Below are positions 47,539-63,179 of a stretch of 64,000 nucleotides of DNA, in pieces. The stretch is from NCBI RefSeq assembly GCF_034702125.1, contig NC_085868.1, positions 43,933,405-43,997,404 on the forward strand, in the 5' to 3' direction. Position 1 is the stretch's first letter; each line of letters begins with the position of its first letter. The notes below the pieces were generated by a model that made no database searches, had not been told where the DNA came from, and saw only the letters and a program-made list of their open reading frames with translations. The DNA is from Engraulis encrasicolus (Eukaryota; Chordata; Actinopteri; Clupeiformes; Engraulidae). A program made the position numbers and the translations under genes.

Positions 47539-47626
<88 letters not shown>
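47511..47626. repeat. (CTCTGT)n/(CT)n microsatellite
   Basis: CTCTGT hexamers at the left grade into CT dinucleotides. Confidence 0.95.
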
Positions 47627-47628
<2 letters not shown>

Positions 47629-47824
47629 ACTAGTGTTGAGGATTCTCTTGACGTTCCATCTTATAATCTTGATTTAGCTAACTGTGAGAGCGGTATTAAT
47701 TGGAGACCTGGCATAAAGACTGTAGTGACTGTAGTATGACAAAGTGAAATTCTGTGGGAGGCAGAGAAAATGTATCTCAAAGCTGTCTGCCTTCTATTCT
47801 CTGTTTTTCTTTCTCTCCCTCACT

Positions 47825-47985
47825 CTGGGGCGCAGATTTAGGGGGGGGGGAGGCGACAAGCAGGGCATTTGCCCCTGGGCCCTCCTGTATTGTTGGTGGG
47901 GGCCCTATTGTGACCACGGCAAGCTGTTTGAGGGCCCCTATCAGTGTCTTGCACTGGGGCCCTGTGGGCAATTGTTCCGCCACTG
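47825..47985. mobile_element. hAT MITE, family A, copy 2
   Basis: Aligns end to end with 18415-18575: GACAAGCAGGGCATTTGCCC and CAATTGTTCCGCCACTG are shared. A G run near 47841 has expanded. The target-site duplication is not clear. Confidence 0.75.
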
Positions 47986-48150
47986 AGAGTCTCACTCTCT
48001 CTTTCTTCTTCTTTCTGCCACAGCCCCAGCGAAGGCCCAGCTGCTTCAGTGGGCCGATTGTTATGTAATGGCAATTATGGCATCTATTCTGGGAGTCGTG
48101 ACACATGTTCTAGAAATCTGTGGATGTATAATGAGCGAGTGTGCTGTCTG

Positions 48151-48152
<2 letters not shown>

Positions 48153-48194
<42 letters not shown>

Positions 48195-48262
48195 GCGTGT
48201 GCGTGTGCGTGTGCGTGTGCGTGTGCGTGTGCGTGTGCGCGTGTGCGTGTGTGCGTGTGTGT
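48153..48262. repeat. (GT)n and (GTGTGC)n microsatellite
   Basis: GT dinucleotides, then a run of GTGTGC hexamers. Confidence 0.95.
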
Positions 48263-49105
48263 TTCCATACTGACTTTTCCTGTCTGCTTGGCACACTAAT
48301 AATATTTCATTCAGTGACTTAGGTAGAGACAGATACAGTGCTTCTCATGCGATACAAAGATGCCGCATGTTACTCCTCCCTGCTAATTAAAATCTGCACA
48401 GCCTTCTCTAGCAGCAGTCAGGTCTGCACCAGGAAATACACAGGAGGAACTTTGTTTCCTATAAATCAAAAATGCTGATCAGAGAAAGTTGTAATGTTCG
48501 CTGTTGATGACGTGCAATCAAAAATGTCTACTCATGGCGGCAGTCTTTCACTGGTCTTAGTCCCTTAACTATGTGATGAATTAGATTAAAAAAAACACAC
48601 ACTCACACAATTGGTCAGGGGAAAGATTTCTGCCATTATGATGTTAAGTTGAAGTTAGGCCTGCATGCGATAGTTGGCTGGTATTAGCTAACATGTTCGT
48701 CAGACTTCAGTGTCAAATATGCGAGTCAGTGCACTTGTTACTCGGTGGAAACTCAGTGGGTGGCCTACTGCCTCGTTTCCTCACACTCATCACATTCAGC
48801 CATGCAAATTATTCTCTCTATTCATCGTACATGCTTCCTCCTCAATCCATGTCCATGTCCTAATTGCTTGACAAGTGTTCCATCCATGTTGCTGACTGTG
48901 GCATAATCCCTGCTGATCATCAAGTCATGAAAATGTCATGTACAGTTCATCAGAGTTTGCCAAAGATGTACAACTGCATTGGCTATGTGGCCTATCATTC
49001 AGTGGAATCTGATCCATTATCCCTTTCTTATGCAATGTCAGCCATTTTAAAGCTAAACTGGACAAACATACAATTGTCATGGTGGAAAAACATGCTGTCT
49101 ACATG
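48263..49105. other. Non-coding, no recognised feature
   Basis: Unique-looking sequence; the frame at 48864-49166 runs into Tc1 sequence. Confidence 0.35.
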
Positions 49106-49360
49106 TACAGTCCCCTCCAAAGATTTCAGAACCCCTCAGTCGTTCACTGAAGACTTTTGGGTTTAAGACTAAAAGATAAATGTGAGAAGACTTCTGTATT
49201 AAGAATATTAGCTTTAATTTCCTGGTCAAATAATGTGCTGTGTGAAACAACTCTGGACCGCCCTTTGTTTGAACCCACTCACTGGAAAAGGTGAATGACA
49301 TTTCTTGATGAACAGTTATTGGATTTGAAGTTGAGTCCTCAAACAAAACACCTATGATCA
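49106..49360 (+). mobile_element. Tc1-like terminal fragment
   Basis: TACAGTCCCCTCCAAA at 49106 is a common fish Tc1-family terminus beginning at a TA. The following TTTGGGTTTAAGACTAAAAG and TTAGCTTTAATTTCCTGGTC, then GTTTGAACCCACTCACTGG, are typical of that family's subterminal part. The other end is missing. Confidence 0.6.
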
Positions 49361-49557
49361 GTTATACTGAATAGACAATGACAGTTTGGAATGTATGAAA
49401 ACCATAGCTAATTTTAGTGTGCTAATTGTATTGTTTTATAAGTGTATGGAACATGATCTACATCACTCAGCAGCACCAACTTGAATTACTTTACTTCTTA
49501 TGGTCTTAGCTTGCCGCAGCAGAGAGAGGCTGGAAGAGATAAACAAGATGAAAGAAC

Positions 49558-50557
<1,000 letters not shown>

Positions 50558-50565
50558 CCCAGGAG

Positions 50566-50755
50566 CAGTGGTGTAGTCTACGTAGAACGCGGGTATACGG
50601 AGTATACCCACTTCTAAATTTCAGGGATTTCAGTAAACCCACTTAAAATTGATTGATCCATTGTTTTGAATAGCACAAATATATACAGTATACCCACTTC
50701 AAAAAATACTCAACTATACAGTATACCCACCATAAATTAGTAGACTACACCACTG
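50566..50755. mobile_element. hAT MITE, family C, copy 3, 190 bp
   Basis: Exact termini CAGTGGTGTAGTCTAC and GTAGACTACACCACTG, with exact duplications CCCAGGAG at 50558-50565 and 50756-50763. Confidence 0.9.
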
Positions 50756-50988
50756 CCCAGGAGACCACATTTCTGACACATTTATGTCTGTCACCACAAG
50801 CCCCCTAATCCATGACCCTCAGACAGGCACAATACTGAGGCTAACACAGTTTGTTGTTGTTTTACCTTCCCCAATGCTATGGCAATGATAAGTAAATTCA
50901 CTTTCTTCTACTAAATAAAGACTTGATAGGCCAAAAAGAAAATTATTGGCACAAGACAATCATGTCTTTGGCGCAGGCTCCCATCTTA

Positions 50989-51250
50989 AAGGGACACTCC
51001 ACCCATTTTGCATTAGGCTTTCCATTGCTAGACACCCAGTCATACTTTTGAATGGTCTTGCAAAAATCTCTCAATTCCCCCTGAGATAGGAGAAATCCGC
51101 ATTCATCTGTTAACACTTCCTCCGTCAATGATGTAAAAATAGTCATTTTGCATCATTGACGGAGGAAGTGAAAGAGAGGTGGATTTCTGTTGAGACTACA
51201 AGCCTTTTTCCCCACCCTTTCAACCCTGCCCATAGGGGGTTGGACCTAAT
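50989..51250. mobile_element. Probable MITE with strong internal hairpin
   Basis: Begins TTAAAGGGACACTCCACCC, a common fish MITE end. It contains a perfect 19-bp stem (51115-51133 with 51151-51169, loop 17 bp) built on ACTTCCTCCGTCAATGATG. The right border is uncertain. Confidence 0.55.
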
Positions 51251-51320
51251 GCTCTAACAGACCTATCACAGATCAGTGTCCCAGTGCTTTTGAAATCACT
51301 GGCAATGAGGCTCCAGTGAG

Positions 51321-51518
51321 CAGTGTTGCCAGATTGGGCTGTTTCCCGCCCAATTGGGCTGCTTGGGATGGCCGTCTGCGGGTAAAAATGGCATTTTGCA
51401 GGAAAACTCGCCCAATCTTTCCCATAGACATCAATAGAATTGGACGGGATTTATTGCTTCCAGGCAGGTTTTGAGCATTTTTTGAGCTGGAAATCATCAC
51501 CCTCATCTGGCAACACTG
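51321..51518. mobile_element. hAT MITE with CAGTGTTGCCAGAT ends, 198 bp
   Basis: Perfect 14-bp inverted ends CAGTGTTGCCAGAT. Flanking CCAGTGAG (51313-51320) and CCAGTAAG (51519-51526) match at 7 of 8. Confidence 0.85.
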
Positions 51519-51526
51519 CCAGTAAG

Positions 51527-52234
51527 TCACTGGCATAGCTGGAAAGGAGAAGCTGGAGCACGCTGCAGCTTAGTTTTCAAGACTTTATTTTGTAGACACA
51601 CCTGACCAACGTTTCGGTGTTGCTACACCTTCTTCAGAGTCAAATGATAGCAAGAGAGAGACACACATTTCAAGACTTGACATTCACAGGTGATCCCACT
51701 TGGTTTGGCTAAATTGGTCTCATCTCATTGCAGGTAATTGACCCCACCCCCCAACACCAGGACAAGATTGCAGACAATTAGACAGAGAGGCTTTGTGGAA
51801 AGGCATTTTGGATTCATACTGAGGAACGAAATATATCTTGCTTTCTGTAACAAATTGCTCCAGCATCGCGGCTGTGGTCTTGTAATAATTGTAGTTGTGG
51901 TTTTATTGACAATGTTCTTTGTGTATTGTTTTTCCACTTTTTTGTTTTGTTTTGGGAAGTGGCAAGCTGTCTATTAAGTGCATTCGATTTCGCATCAACG
52001 CATGCATGCGCATGAAGACAGCAATGCACCCTGGATCAAAATGCTGCATGACAGTTAGATTTCCTGTGAAACTTCGAAATTTCGTCGATGTTGCGTCGAC
52101 GAGGTGACATGTCACATAGTGTCAAACTATCGCGGGATGAATGCGACTGCAGTCAGATCTTGCAACCTCTGCAGTTGCTTATCCCCTTCAACGCTCGTCG
52201 GCGGACTGCCTCCGAGGTCACGCGCCCATTAACT
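51527..52234. other. Non-coding; second GAAGG...CCGAAAC motif
   Basis: 51603-51637 on the minus strand reads CTGAAGAAGGTGTAGCAACA then CCGAAACGTTGGTC, like 38746-38781. The rest is unrecognised. 52000-52230 is more GC-rich. Confidence 0.4.
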
Positions 52235-53594
52235 GGGCCTCGTTTCCCGATAACGATGGTTCTTAGCCTTACGTGTGTCGTTAACCAGTGATCCTACGAA
52301 TGTTCTTAGATTTCCTACGACTGTTTCCCAAAGACACTCGTACATGAATGCGCGTGCACAGCCTCTAAGATCATTCGTAGCGTCGCTCTTAAGGATCGCT
52401 GTCCACATATGTGGTGCTGAAGTGTCCTCGGAGTGAACTGCGCCGTTATGCTGCTAAACCATTTACAAAATGTAAGGCGTGTGTCAGTATCAAAAGTTGC
52501 TTTCTATAGGGGTGGGACTACATTTGTAGCAGTTTGCAACTATCGACAGGAGTTATTGTTGGCAAATGAAATAAAATGCACACACACAATGAAATCATGC
52601 AAAACCACGAGCTACGCCGTTAAACCAGGCAAAGCGCGTGCAGTTGGCTACCGTGCTTAATATTTAAGAAGACAAGTAGGCCTAGTAGTTCCAAATTGGA
52701 ATGCGCATTTGGGGAGCGGCGCGCAAAGTACCGCGCACTCAAGGCTTTAACTGTGAGGAACATTTTGCACGGCAGTCTGCTGTTATTAAAACAAAACATC
52801 TACACGAATCCCCATCGCTGCCTTTTTATGTCATAGTTTACCCTTAGCCTACAACTATCGTGTCTTTTCTGCGTCGCCTTCCCTTTCTTAGGGTAGGCCT
52901 ACTTGAAAATGAAAGAGGGCGCAACGACTCGCTGACCGTTTTTCTTTTTTTTTTAATGTTTCGGTAGTGACCTTCCGACATCACCACTCTTGTCTCTGGT
53001 CGCCGAAGCCCCCTATTTATTTTGCGTGTGGATGCCTTGTTCTTGTTCACGAAGCACCCACACAAATTATGATTGATCACAGTTTAATAATGCCCTGATT
53101 TATCAAACACAGCTGAACTATTTTACTGCCTGTAAAATATTTTCCAAACACATTGCTTTTATTTTATACACTTACACAATTAATGTTAGGCCTACCTTCT
53201 TATTTTCGTTACAGTGTCAACTGTGGTGCCATGATATTTACACTCCCGTCTTAAAACATCAACTTGAAGCGCAAGTTTCCTCTTTTCCTGTGGGTGTCTC
53301 CACTGTGCCATGCCACTCGCGTCTTAAAACAGCAATCTTATGCGCAAGTTTCTTCTTTTCCCTTCATATCCTGTGGGTGTCTCCACTGTGCCATGCCGTT
53401 ACGATCAATCTTAGCGCGTTAAGACTACTCCAGATCACTCGTGGATTTCTCTTAGAGTTACGTGTCAACCTGCGATGGTTCTTTGCTAAGTTGGCTTTGG
53501 GAAACGCTCCGTGAGCTCTACGATGATGTTACGTGTGAACTTAAGTAGCACGTAGCGTTAAGTAGTACTTAAGGCCCTTTCGGAAACGAGGCCC
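52235..53594. mobile_element. DNA transposon without recognised transposase, 1360 bp
   Basis: GGGCCTCGTTTCC at 52235-52247 is exactly inverted at 53582-53594. The subterminal parts are rich in TTAAG, TAGCGT and CGTACG-like words on both sides. Near 53249-53396 a block including CTGTGGGTGTCTCCACTGTG is tandemly repeated (~82-bp period). No target-site duplication could be fixed, and a Harbinger or hAT origin are both possible. Confidence 0.65.
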
Positions 53595-53981
53595 TGGTTG
53601 GTCATCAACTCACTCAAGTCAAGTCAAGTCAAGTAGGTTTATTGTCAATTTCTTTACATGCACTGGTCATACAAAGAATTTGAAATTACATTTCTTGCTT
53701 TCCCATACAGACATAGACTAATCTAGGTAAGGACATAGACAGTATAGACATAGACAGTACTTATACATGGACTTAAGACAGTATGGACATAGACAGTGCT
53801 CATACAGACATTTAAAGTGCAAGACTGGACAACAGAAGACTTGTAGAGAACATACATTAAGAGGCAATTGTTTTGCTTTTGTGCTTTTCCTAAAAAGTCC
53901 TTTATAGCGTTCTGACATAGTAATAGTAGCATTTTGAAGAAAAAATAAATATTAAAAAGGTCTGTCAAGTACAGCAGCAGC

Positions 53982-53983
<2 letters not shown>

Positions 53984-54075
<92 letters not shown>

Positions 54076-54253
54076 AGTGCAGGTAGAAGGTGCGGTGTGC
54101 GTCTGTGTGTGTGTTCTTGTGTCTGTGTGTGTGTGTATGTGTGTGTGTGTGTGTGTGTTCTTATGTCTGTGTGTATGTGTGCGTGTGTGTGTGTTTGTGT
54201 GTGTGTGTGTCAGTGTGTGTATGTTTGGGTTATGTGCAGAAAGTGCATTGTGC

Positions 54254-54348
<95 letters not shown>

Positions 54349-54352
54349 CGCA
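53984..54352. repeat. Two (GT)n arrays in the LINE 3' UTR
   Basis: GT at 53984-54073 and 54255-54345, with a GT-rich imperfect region between them (54095-54230). Confidence 0.95.
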
Positions 54353-54452
54353 TGTTTTGAGTTAGTGCAGGTTGAAAGTTCAGTCACAAATATAGTAGTG
54401 CAGGTGGAATGTTCAGTCGCAGATATGGTGGTGGGGGATGAGGGGTTGGTTG

Positions 54453-55010
54453 TCAGTGGCCTTGCTGGCTGGAGGTTGACAGTGGAGGGAGAGTGGGTTG
54501 AGAGTTAAGTATCTTGATCGCTTGGTGCATTGTGCTGCTCGCCAGCCTGGTGGTACGGGAACGGAGGCGCCTGTACCTCTTTCCAGAGGGCAGGAGGCTG
54601 AACAGTTTGTGTGCAGGGTGGCTTGTGTCTTTGATGATCATCAGTGCTTTTCGGGTGAGGCGTGTGGTGTAAATGTCCTGCAGGGAGGGGAGTGGTACTC
54701 CAATGATCTTCTTCGCTGTGTTCACAACACGCTGGAGTGTCTTCCTGTTTTTCTCCGTGCAGCTTCCTCCCCACACTGTGATGCAGTTGGACACGACGCT
54801 CTCTATGGTTCCTCTGTAGAATGTTGTCATGATGGAGGGTGTAGCACTTGCCTTCTTTAGTTTGCGCAGGAAGTAGAGACGCTGATGGGCCTTCTTCGCC
54901 AGTGATGTAGTGTTGGTGGTCCAAGAGAGGTCGTTGCTGATGTGCACGCCAAGGAACTTGGTGCCGCTCACTCTCTCCACAGCATCGCCGTCGATGGTCA
55001 GTGGTGGTAG
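54453..55010 (-). pseudogene. LINE reverse transcriptase, C-terminal part
   Basis: Translation gives FLGVHISNDLSWTTNT, the thumb motif, then LQRVVNTAKKIIGVPLPSL and LPSGKRYRRLRSRTTR, the typical C-terminus of Rex1-like LINE polyproteins. It ends in a stop at 54453. The frame is open up to the insertion at 55011, where LTIDGDAVERV marks the expected continuation from the RT core. It is non-functional because it is cut off from the core. Confidence 0.82.
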
Positions 55011-55295
55011 TTAGGAAAAGCACAAAAGCACAACAAATACCTCTTAATGTATGTCCTCTACAAGTCTTCTGTTGTCCAGTCTTGCACTTTAAATGTCTGT
55101 ATGAGCACTGTCTATGTCCATACTGTCTTAAGTCCATGTATAAGTACTGTCTATGTCTATACTGTCTATGTCCTTACCTTAATTAGTCTATGTCTGTATG
55201 GGAAAGCAAGAAATGTAATTTCAAATTCTTTGTATGACCAGTGCATGTAAAGAAATTGACAATAAAAACCTACTTGACCTACTTGACTTACTTGT
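55011..55295 (+). mobile_element. Inverted LINE 3'-end fragment inserted in the LINE ORF
   Basis: Matches the reverse complement of about 53616-53905 almost throughout. It begins TTAGGAAAAGCACAAAAGC and ends with GACAATAAAAACC and a TACTTGACC/TACTTGACTT tail. It is therefore a 5'-truncated retrocopy of the same family, inserted in the opposite orientation. Confidence 0.82.
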
Positions 55296-55297
55296 AC

Positions 55298-55873
55298 TTG
55301 TTTTTGGACCCTTTGAAAGTTGACAACAATCTCCTTGGTCTTGTTGACATTCAGCAGGAGGTTGTTGTCTTTGCACCATCTGGCCAGCAGGTCTACTTCT
55401 TCTCTGTAGTGAGTCTCATCGCCCTTGGTGATGAGGCCCACCATTGTTGTATCATCCGCAAACTTCACTAGATGGTTAGTGCTGTGGGTCGTTGTGCAGT
55501 CGTGTGTCAGCAGCGTGAACAGCAGGGGGCTGAGAACACAACCTTGCGGAGCCCCCGTGCTCAGGGTCAGGGTGCTTGATGTGTTATTCCCTACCCGTAC
55601 TGCTTGTGGTCTTTGCATCAGGAAGTCCAGCAACCAGTTGCAGAGGGAGGTGCTGAAACCTAGTTTGTCCAGTTTTCTGATGAGTTGTTGTGGTATTATG
55701 GTATTGAATGCTGAACTGAAGTCAATGAACAGCATTCTCACATATGAGTCTTTATTGTCCAAGTGGGTGAGGGCTGGATGGAGGGCAGAGCAAATTGCAT
55801 CCTCCGTGGATACACACTCACGTGTGTATATAAGTCTAGTCTCACACCCCTCCATAAGTTTGCGCAGGTCCCC
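55298..55873 (-). pseudogene. LINE reverse transcriptase, core fragment
   Basis: Encodes [13 protein letters not shown] (motif A Asp), [15 protein letters not shown] and FADDTT (motif C Asp-Asp), then [16 protein letters not shown]. The start of the RT and all of the endonuclease are missing. The open frame begins after a stop at about 55877. The strand opposite carries a 239-codon frame that is only an antisense shadow. Confidence 0.85.
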
Positions 55874-56790
55874 ACTTCAGCTCCTCCTTACTGCCTGTCC
55901 CCCCACTCCTCAAACGTGGTGCGTTAGTAGAGCAAACTGGTGCGAGCTCATCGTCTCGTTCATATTTGTGGCCGACTTTAAATGCGCTGTATTTAATAAC
56001 ACCCACATCGTGACAACAAGTTCTTGCTCACGTGCTTCGTCAATTTTGATCGACAGCAACGAAGCCATATTCGCCTATTACTTTTTAAAGAAACTTGCAG
56101 ACATCCCATTGGCTGAGGGAGGAAAGAATGCTTTAGTGATGTAGAGGGAATCCCCAGCTCCGTATGCTGTGTGATTGGACGATGGGCATATACTGTCATT
56201 GCAAGGATACTTGTTGTGGAAAGGGAGAGGGATTGATTGGTTAGATGAAGGAATGATATTGGTTAAAACACATTCGAGTTTTCCTGATAGAAGTTCTACA
56301 GTAGCTCTAATTTCATACTTTTGGAACCTTTTGGAAAAAGAAAACACTAATAATACGATGTACTTTTACAAAAGTTAAAGTTGTACTGTGTCCGGATGCC
56401 AAAGCCTTGACTTTTATGTGCTTAATGATCATACATGTAGGCCACCTACTGTACATCACTTGGATTTGAGGATTCAGCCATTCTCTTTGAAGCCACTTTA
56501 AAATCAGCTTGCTTGTAGGCAAGGGCACTGCAGGACCACCCAAGTGTTTAATAATATTCATATTTCATGTGCTGTGTGGTTTGTAAAATATTGATGATGC
56601 AGCCGGAATGAAACACAAGATGACATTTACATTGCGTTGTAAATCAAAAAATCATGTGTACGGTAGGTAGCCATGCAGCCGTCAGCCGTCCACATACCTC
56701 CCACGCAGCACCCTCATCATGGAGTCCCATGTTACCCCCTCCCATTACCCCCCACTGTGATTTGTACTCTGCAGCACCAGACCAGTGATG
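55874..56790. other. Non-coding, no recognised feature
   Basis: Includes TGATTGGACGATGGGCATAT-like unique sequence. Nothing is identified. Confidence 0.35.
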
Positions 56791-56798
56791 GGCTGCAT

Positions 56799-56963
56799 AA
56801 GGGGCGTAGCAGCAAATCTTGGGCCCTATGTAGGCCTACAATCAGCTCAAATGGACCCCCCCCCCAAGCCATATATTTTTATAAATAGGACAGTGTGTGG
56901 GCCCCCTATATACAGGGGCCCTGGTGACTCATTCTCACTTTGTCCCCCTCTACGACACCCCTG
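56799..56963. mobile_element. hAT MITE, family B, copy 2, 165 bp
   Basis: The start is AAGGGGCGTAGCAGCAAA (first C mutated) and the end is CTACGACACCCCTG. Exact 8-bp duplications GGCTGCAT lie at 56791-56798 and 56964-56971. Confidence 0.87.
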
Positions 56964-56971
56964 GGCTGCAT

Positions 56972-57465
56972 GTCACAACCACAGCGCAGACTCAGACTGA
57001 CAGTGAGGAGACATGAAAAGGTGCTTCCTGGTTTTCGATAAATCAAAGCGACGAGTCAATGATGTGATCATTTTGGGCCCTCATGTGATTTTTTTTATTT
57101 TTATTTACATATTTTTGCTGTCGGCATTTTATGATGTGGGATGATGAAATATTTATGATGAAAACACACACAGTGATCCTGGGAATATAAATCCAGCATC
57201 CTTTTATTGGTTTTCCTTATGACTGTGGACTAAACCCATATGTCATGTTCAAAAAGAGCCTACATTATGATGACCTCTTATTTAAGTATCCATATTCATT
57301 AAACAAAATTATTTGGCCTTCTTTCAGAACAATTTGGGTTTTTTTTACCAATGACATAAATTATATGATAAAGGCAATATTGCATCGACCTTTAAAAATG
57401 GCTATGCATTATCTCATAAATATACCCCCAGTTGCACTGGTATACAAATCGAGGATTTAGGGCCT
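56972..57465. other. Non-coding, no recognised feature
   Basis: AT-rich, nothing seen. Confidence 0.35.
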
Positions 57466-57467
57466 CA

Positions 57468-57535
57468 AGTCAGATTTTATTGTCAGTGTCTTCATATGCA
57501 CAGGTCATACAAGGAAATTTAAATTACGTATTCAC
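57468..57535 (-). mobile_element. Short LINE 3'-end fragment
   Basis: TTTTATTGTCAGTGTCTTC, CACAGGTCATACAAGGAA and AATTACG align with the LINE 3' terminus at 53634-53700, with the CAAGT tail on its left side. Confidence 0.6.
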
Positions 57536-57639
57536 ACCTACTTTGATTGGTCCAGACCAAACGAGAATATAAATACAATTTTCTGGTCTGAATACTAACC
57601 ACAAAATTCTCCATTTTCCTGCTAACTCAAATGAATAGA

Positions 57640-58220
57640 AGGGAAAAAATGAGGCCTTCAAAGAAAAGAACACCGTCCCTAAAGTCAAATATGGCAGAGT
57701 TTCTCTGATGCTTTGAGGTTGCTTTGCTGCCTCTGGCACTGGACTGCTTTACCGTTTGCATGGAATTATGAAGTCTGAAGAATATCAACTCATTTTGCAG
57801 CATAATGTAGGGGACCACCCCTGAATCCCATAGAAAACCTACGGAGATATCTCAAAATGGCTGTGTGGAGAAAGGACCCTTCAAATCACCTCAAGGATGG
57901 TCTAAAATTCCAGCAGAGTGTTGTAGGAAACTCATTGATGGTAATCAGAAGTGGTTGTTCTCAGTTATTTTGTCTAAAGGTTGTGCTACCAAGTATTAGA
58001 CTGAAGGTGTCAATACTTCTGTCCGGCCCATTTTTGGAGTTTTGTGTAAAATGATCATTCATTTCACACTTTTTTCATTCTCTTTTGTGTTTTTTCATTG
58101 CAAGACAAACAAATGAAAACATTAATAACAAAGCATTTGGGATTGCAATCATTTTCTGGAAGAAATTGAGTATTATCTGACAGAATTGAAGGGGTGCCAA
58201 TACTTTTGGCCAGCACTGTA
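57640..58220 (+). pseudogene. Decayed Tc1-like transposon, 3' half
   Basis: The right end is CCAATACTTTTGGCCAGCAC followed by TGTA, the classic Tc1-family terminus at a TA (58219-58220). Upstream, conceptual translation shows LHGIMKSEEYQLILQ and then NPIENLRRYLKMAVWRKDPS, the transposase C-terminus. The HDNDPKHTS-like catalytic block expected between them is missing, so there is an internal deletion near 57805-57825. The 5' half is absent. Non-functional. Confidence 0.78.
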
Positions 58221-61404
<3,184 letters not shown>

Positions 61405-61477
<73 letters not shown>

Positions 61478-61557
61478 GGGGGGTGGAGGGGGGGGGGGGG
61501 GGGGATGGGGGGGGGGGGGGGGGGGGGGGGGGCGGGGGGGGGGGGGGGGGGGGGGGG

Positions 61558-61592
<35 letters not shown>

Positions 61593-61604
61593 GAGAGAGA
61601 GAGA
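61405..61604. repeat. (GA)n followed by a 125-bp near-pure G tract
   Basis: GA at 61405-61466, G at 61467-61591 interrupted only by TGGA, AT and single Cs, then GA to 61604. Such a tract is extremely prone to sequencing and assembly error. Confidence 0.95.
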
Positions 61605-61980
61605 TGCTTTTCAGTTGACTCATTCAATGGGCCCTTTGTTAGCACAGTGCATAGAACAGGAATACATGAAAGGGTATTATAATACTAAGCGCTAGTGTAA
61701 TAAGCACATTGTTTTTCCATTTACCTTTATCTTTAAAAATATGTTGTGTTTTTTTTTTCATTTAAATGCCCTAAAACTCTTGGAGCTGTCCAGATTTGTT
61801 TTTTAACTTAAATATATATTTTTTATTTCTGACTCAAACAACATAAGACCTGGAAATGACAATAAATAGCAAACATTTGTGAAACCTTGCCTAAGAACAA
61901 TACACAAAATTATATATTTCATTATGGCAATTCAATTTAATGCATGCAGTGGAGGAAAGTTTCATTATTTTCCAGGACAT

Positions 61981-62390
61981 ACAGTCCCAGGAAAAAGTTT
62001 GTACACCCTTTGAAATTTCTTACATTTCAGTCAAGATAGATCATAAAACATGGTCTGATCTTCCCGGAAATCTCAAGAAGGAACAATCAGAGTCTGCCTT
62101 AACTAATTCCACACAAACATTTACATGTTTTCATATTTTTATTGGCCATAAGGCTATAACATTCACAGGAGAGCAAGGCATAAGTAAGCACACCCTTGCA
62201 TTAAATAGGTTTTAACCCTCAGTTAGTTGCAATATCCTCATCCAGACTTGTCCTGTAGTTGCAGATCAGATTAACAAAACAATCTGGATGTATCTTGTCT
62301 CCCTCTTCTTTAGAGAACTGCCTCTCGTCAGCAAGGTTTCTGGGATGTCTGGAGTGCATACACTGTAACAAATAGCTGTTTATTTACGGC
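61981..62390. mobile_element. Tc1/mariner-like terminal fragment
   Basis: ACAGTCCCAGGAAAAAGTTT at 61981 is a known style of fish Tc1-like terminus. The following GTACACCC and AATTTCTTACATTTC match the usual subterminal layout. A right end was not found. Confidence 0.45.
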
Positions 62391-62520
62391 AATTCTGCAA
62401 CAGCATTCTACTGTTTTTCGAAAAAACAGACAAGTACTGTGAAAATATTACTTTGAGTCACATATTGAGCATAAACAGTAAGTACTGCACAATAGCAGTA
62501 TTCGCCGTTGTGGAAAAAAC

Positions 62521-62928
62521 TAGAGATGCACCGGATCCTGATTTTTAGGATCCTGCCGGATACCAGATCCACTGAATAAGATCCTGCCGGATCCGGAACC
62601 GGATACCGGATCCTACAAAAGGGTCGAAACATATAGTCTACTCGAACACGTGGGCCCTTTTTATTACGTTGGCGCAAACTATTTTTTAGACTCATTGGCT
62701 TATTGCCACACTGCCTGCAATAGCCGCTTCCAAAGGGATTTCACTCCATGCGGTGATTGGGGTTGTGAAAGACTGAAAAGCCTAGGCTAGACATGCACCA
62801 GACCCTGATTTTTAGGTAACATGCCGGATACCGGATCCACTGCTTAAGATCCTGCCGGACCCGGACCCTGTGAAAAACTCTATTATCCTGACGGATCCGG
62901 AACCGGAACCGGATCCGGTGCATCTCTA
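62521..62928. mobile_element. hAT MITE with TAGAGATGCACCGGATCC ends, 408 bp
   Basis: Perfect 18-bp inverted ends TAGAGATGCACCGGATCC. The flanking 8-mers GAAAAAAC and GAAAATAA match at 6 of 8. Subterminal CCGGATACC/GGATCCGGAACC words parallel the GATACC words of 602-973. Confidence 0.8.
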
Positions 62929-63179
62929 GAAAATAACAAGTTATTTTAGGCAGCACCATTGAAACCCATTCATCCTCCACTTGTCCGTGATCACCATCAA
63001 ACTTCAATACCACCTGAAGAACTGAAGTCATTCTGACTGGTTAAAGATTATCTGATACTATCAAGCATGATGAAACAATTTCTAAGGAAATGCAGCAAAG
63101 TGTGTGTAGCACATGCATTTTGATAGTGATGAAAGTGTGAATGGCTGAAACATTTTAAGAACTTGTAACACTCTTGCAA

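Larger units (their letters stand above)
53612..55873 (-). mobile_element. 5'-truncated Rex1/CR1-group LINE with internal insertions
   Basis: The minus-strand 3' end is a (CTTGA)n tail (plus strand CAAGT repeats at 53614-53633) preceded by a polyadenylation-like AATAAA. The 3' UTR contains two long (GT)n arrays. The RT frame lies at 54453-55010 and about 55298-55873, split by an inverted LINE fragment at 55011-55295. The endonuclease is absent. The style of the RT ([21 protein letters not shown]) differs from the LINE at 974-11662, so this is a second family. Confidence 0.82.

Noticed and set aside
55425..56144. 239-codon plus-strand open frame
   Set aside because: It lies antisense to the LINE reverse-transcriptase core and its translation has no family resemblance; it is a shadow frame.
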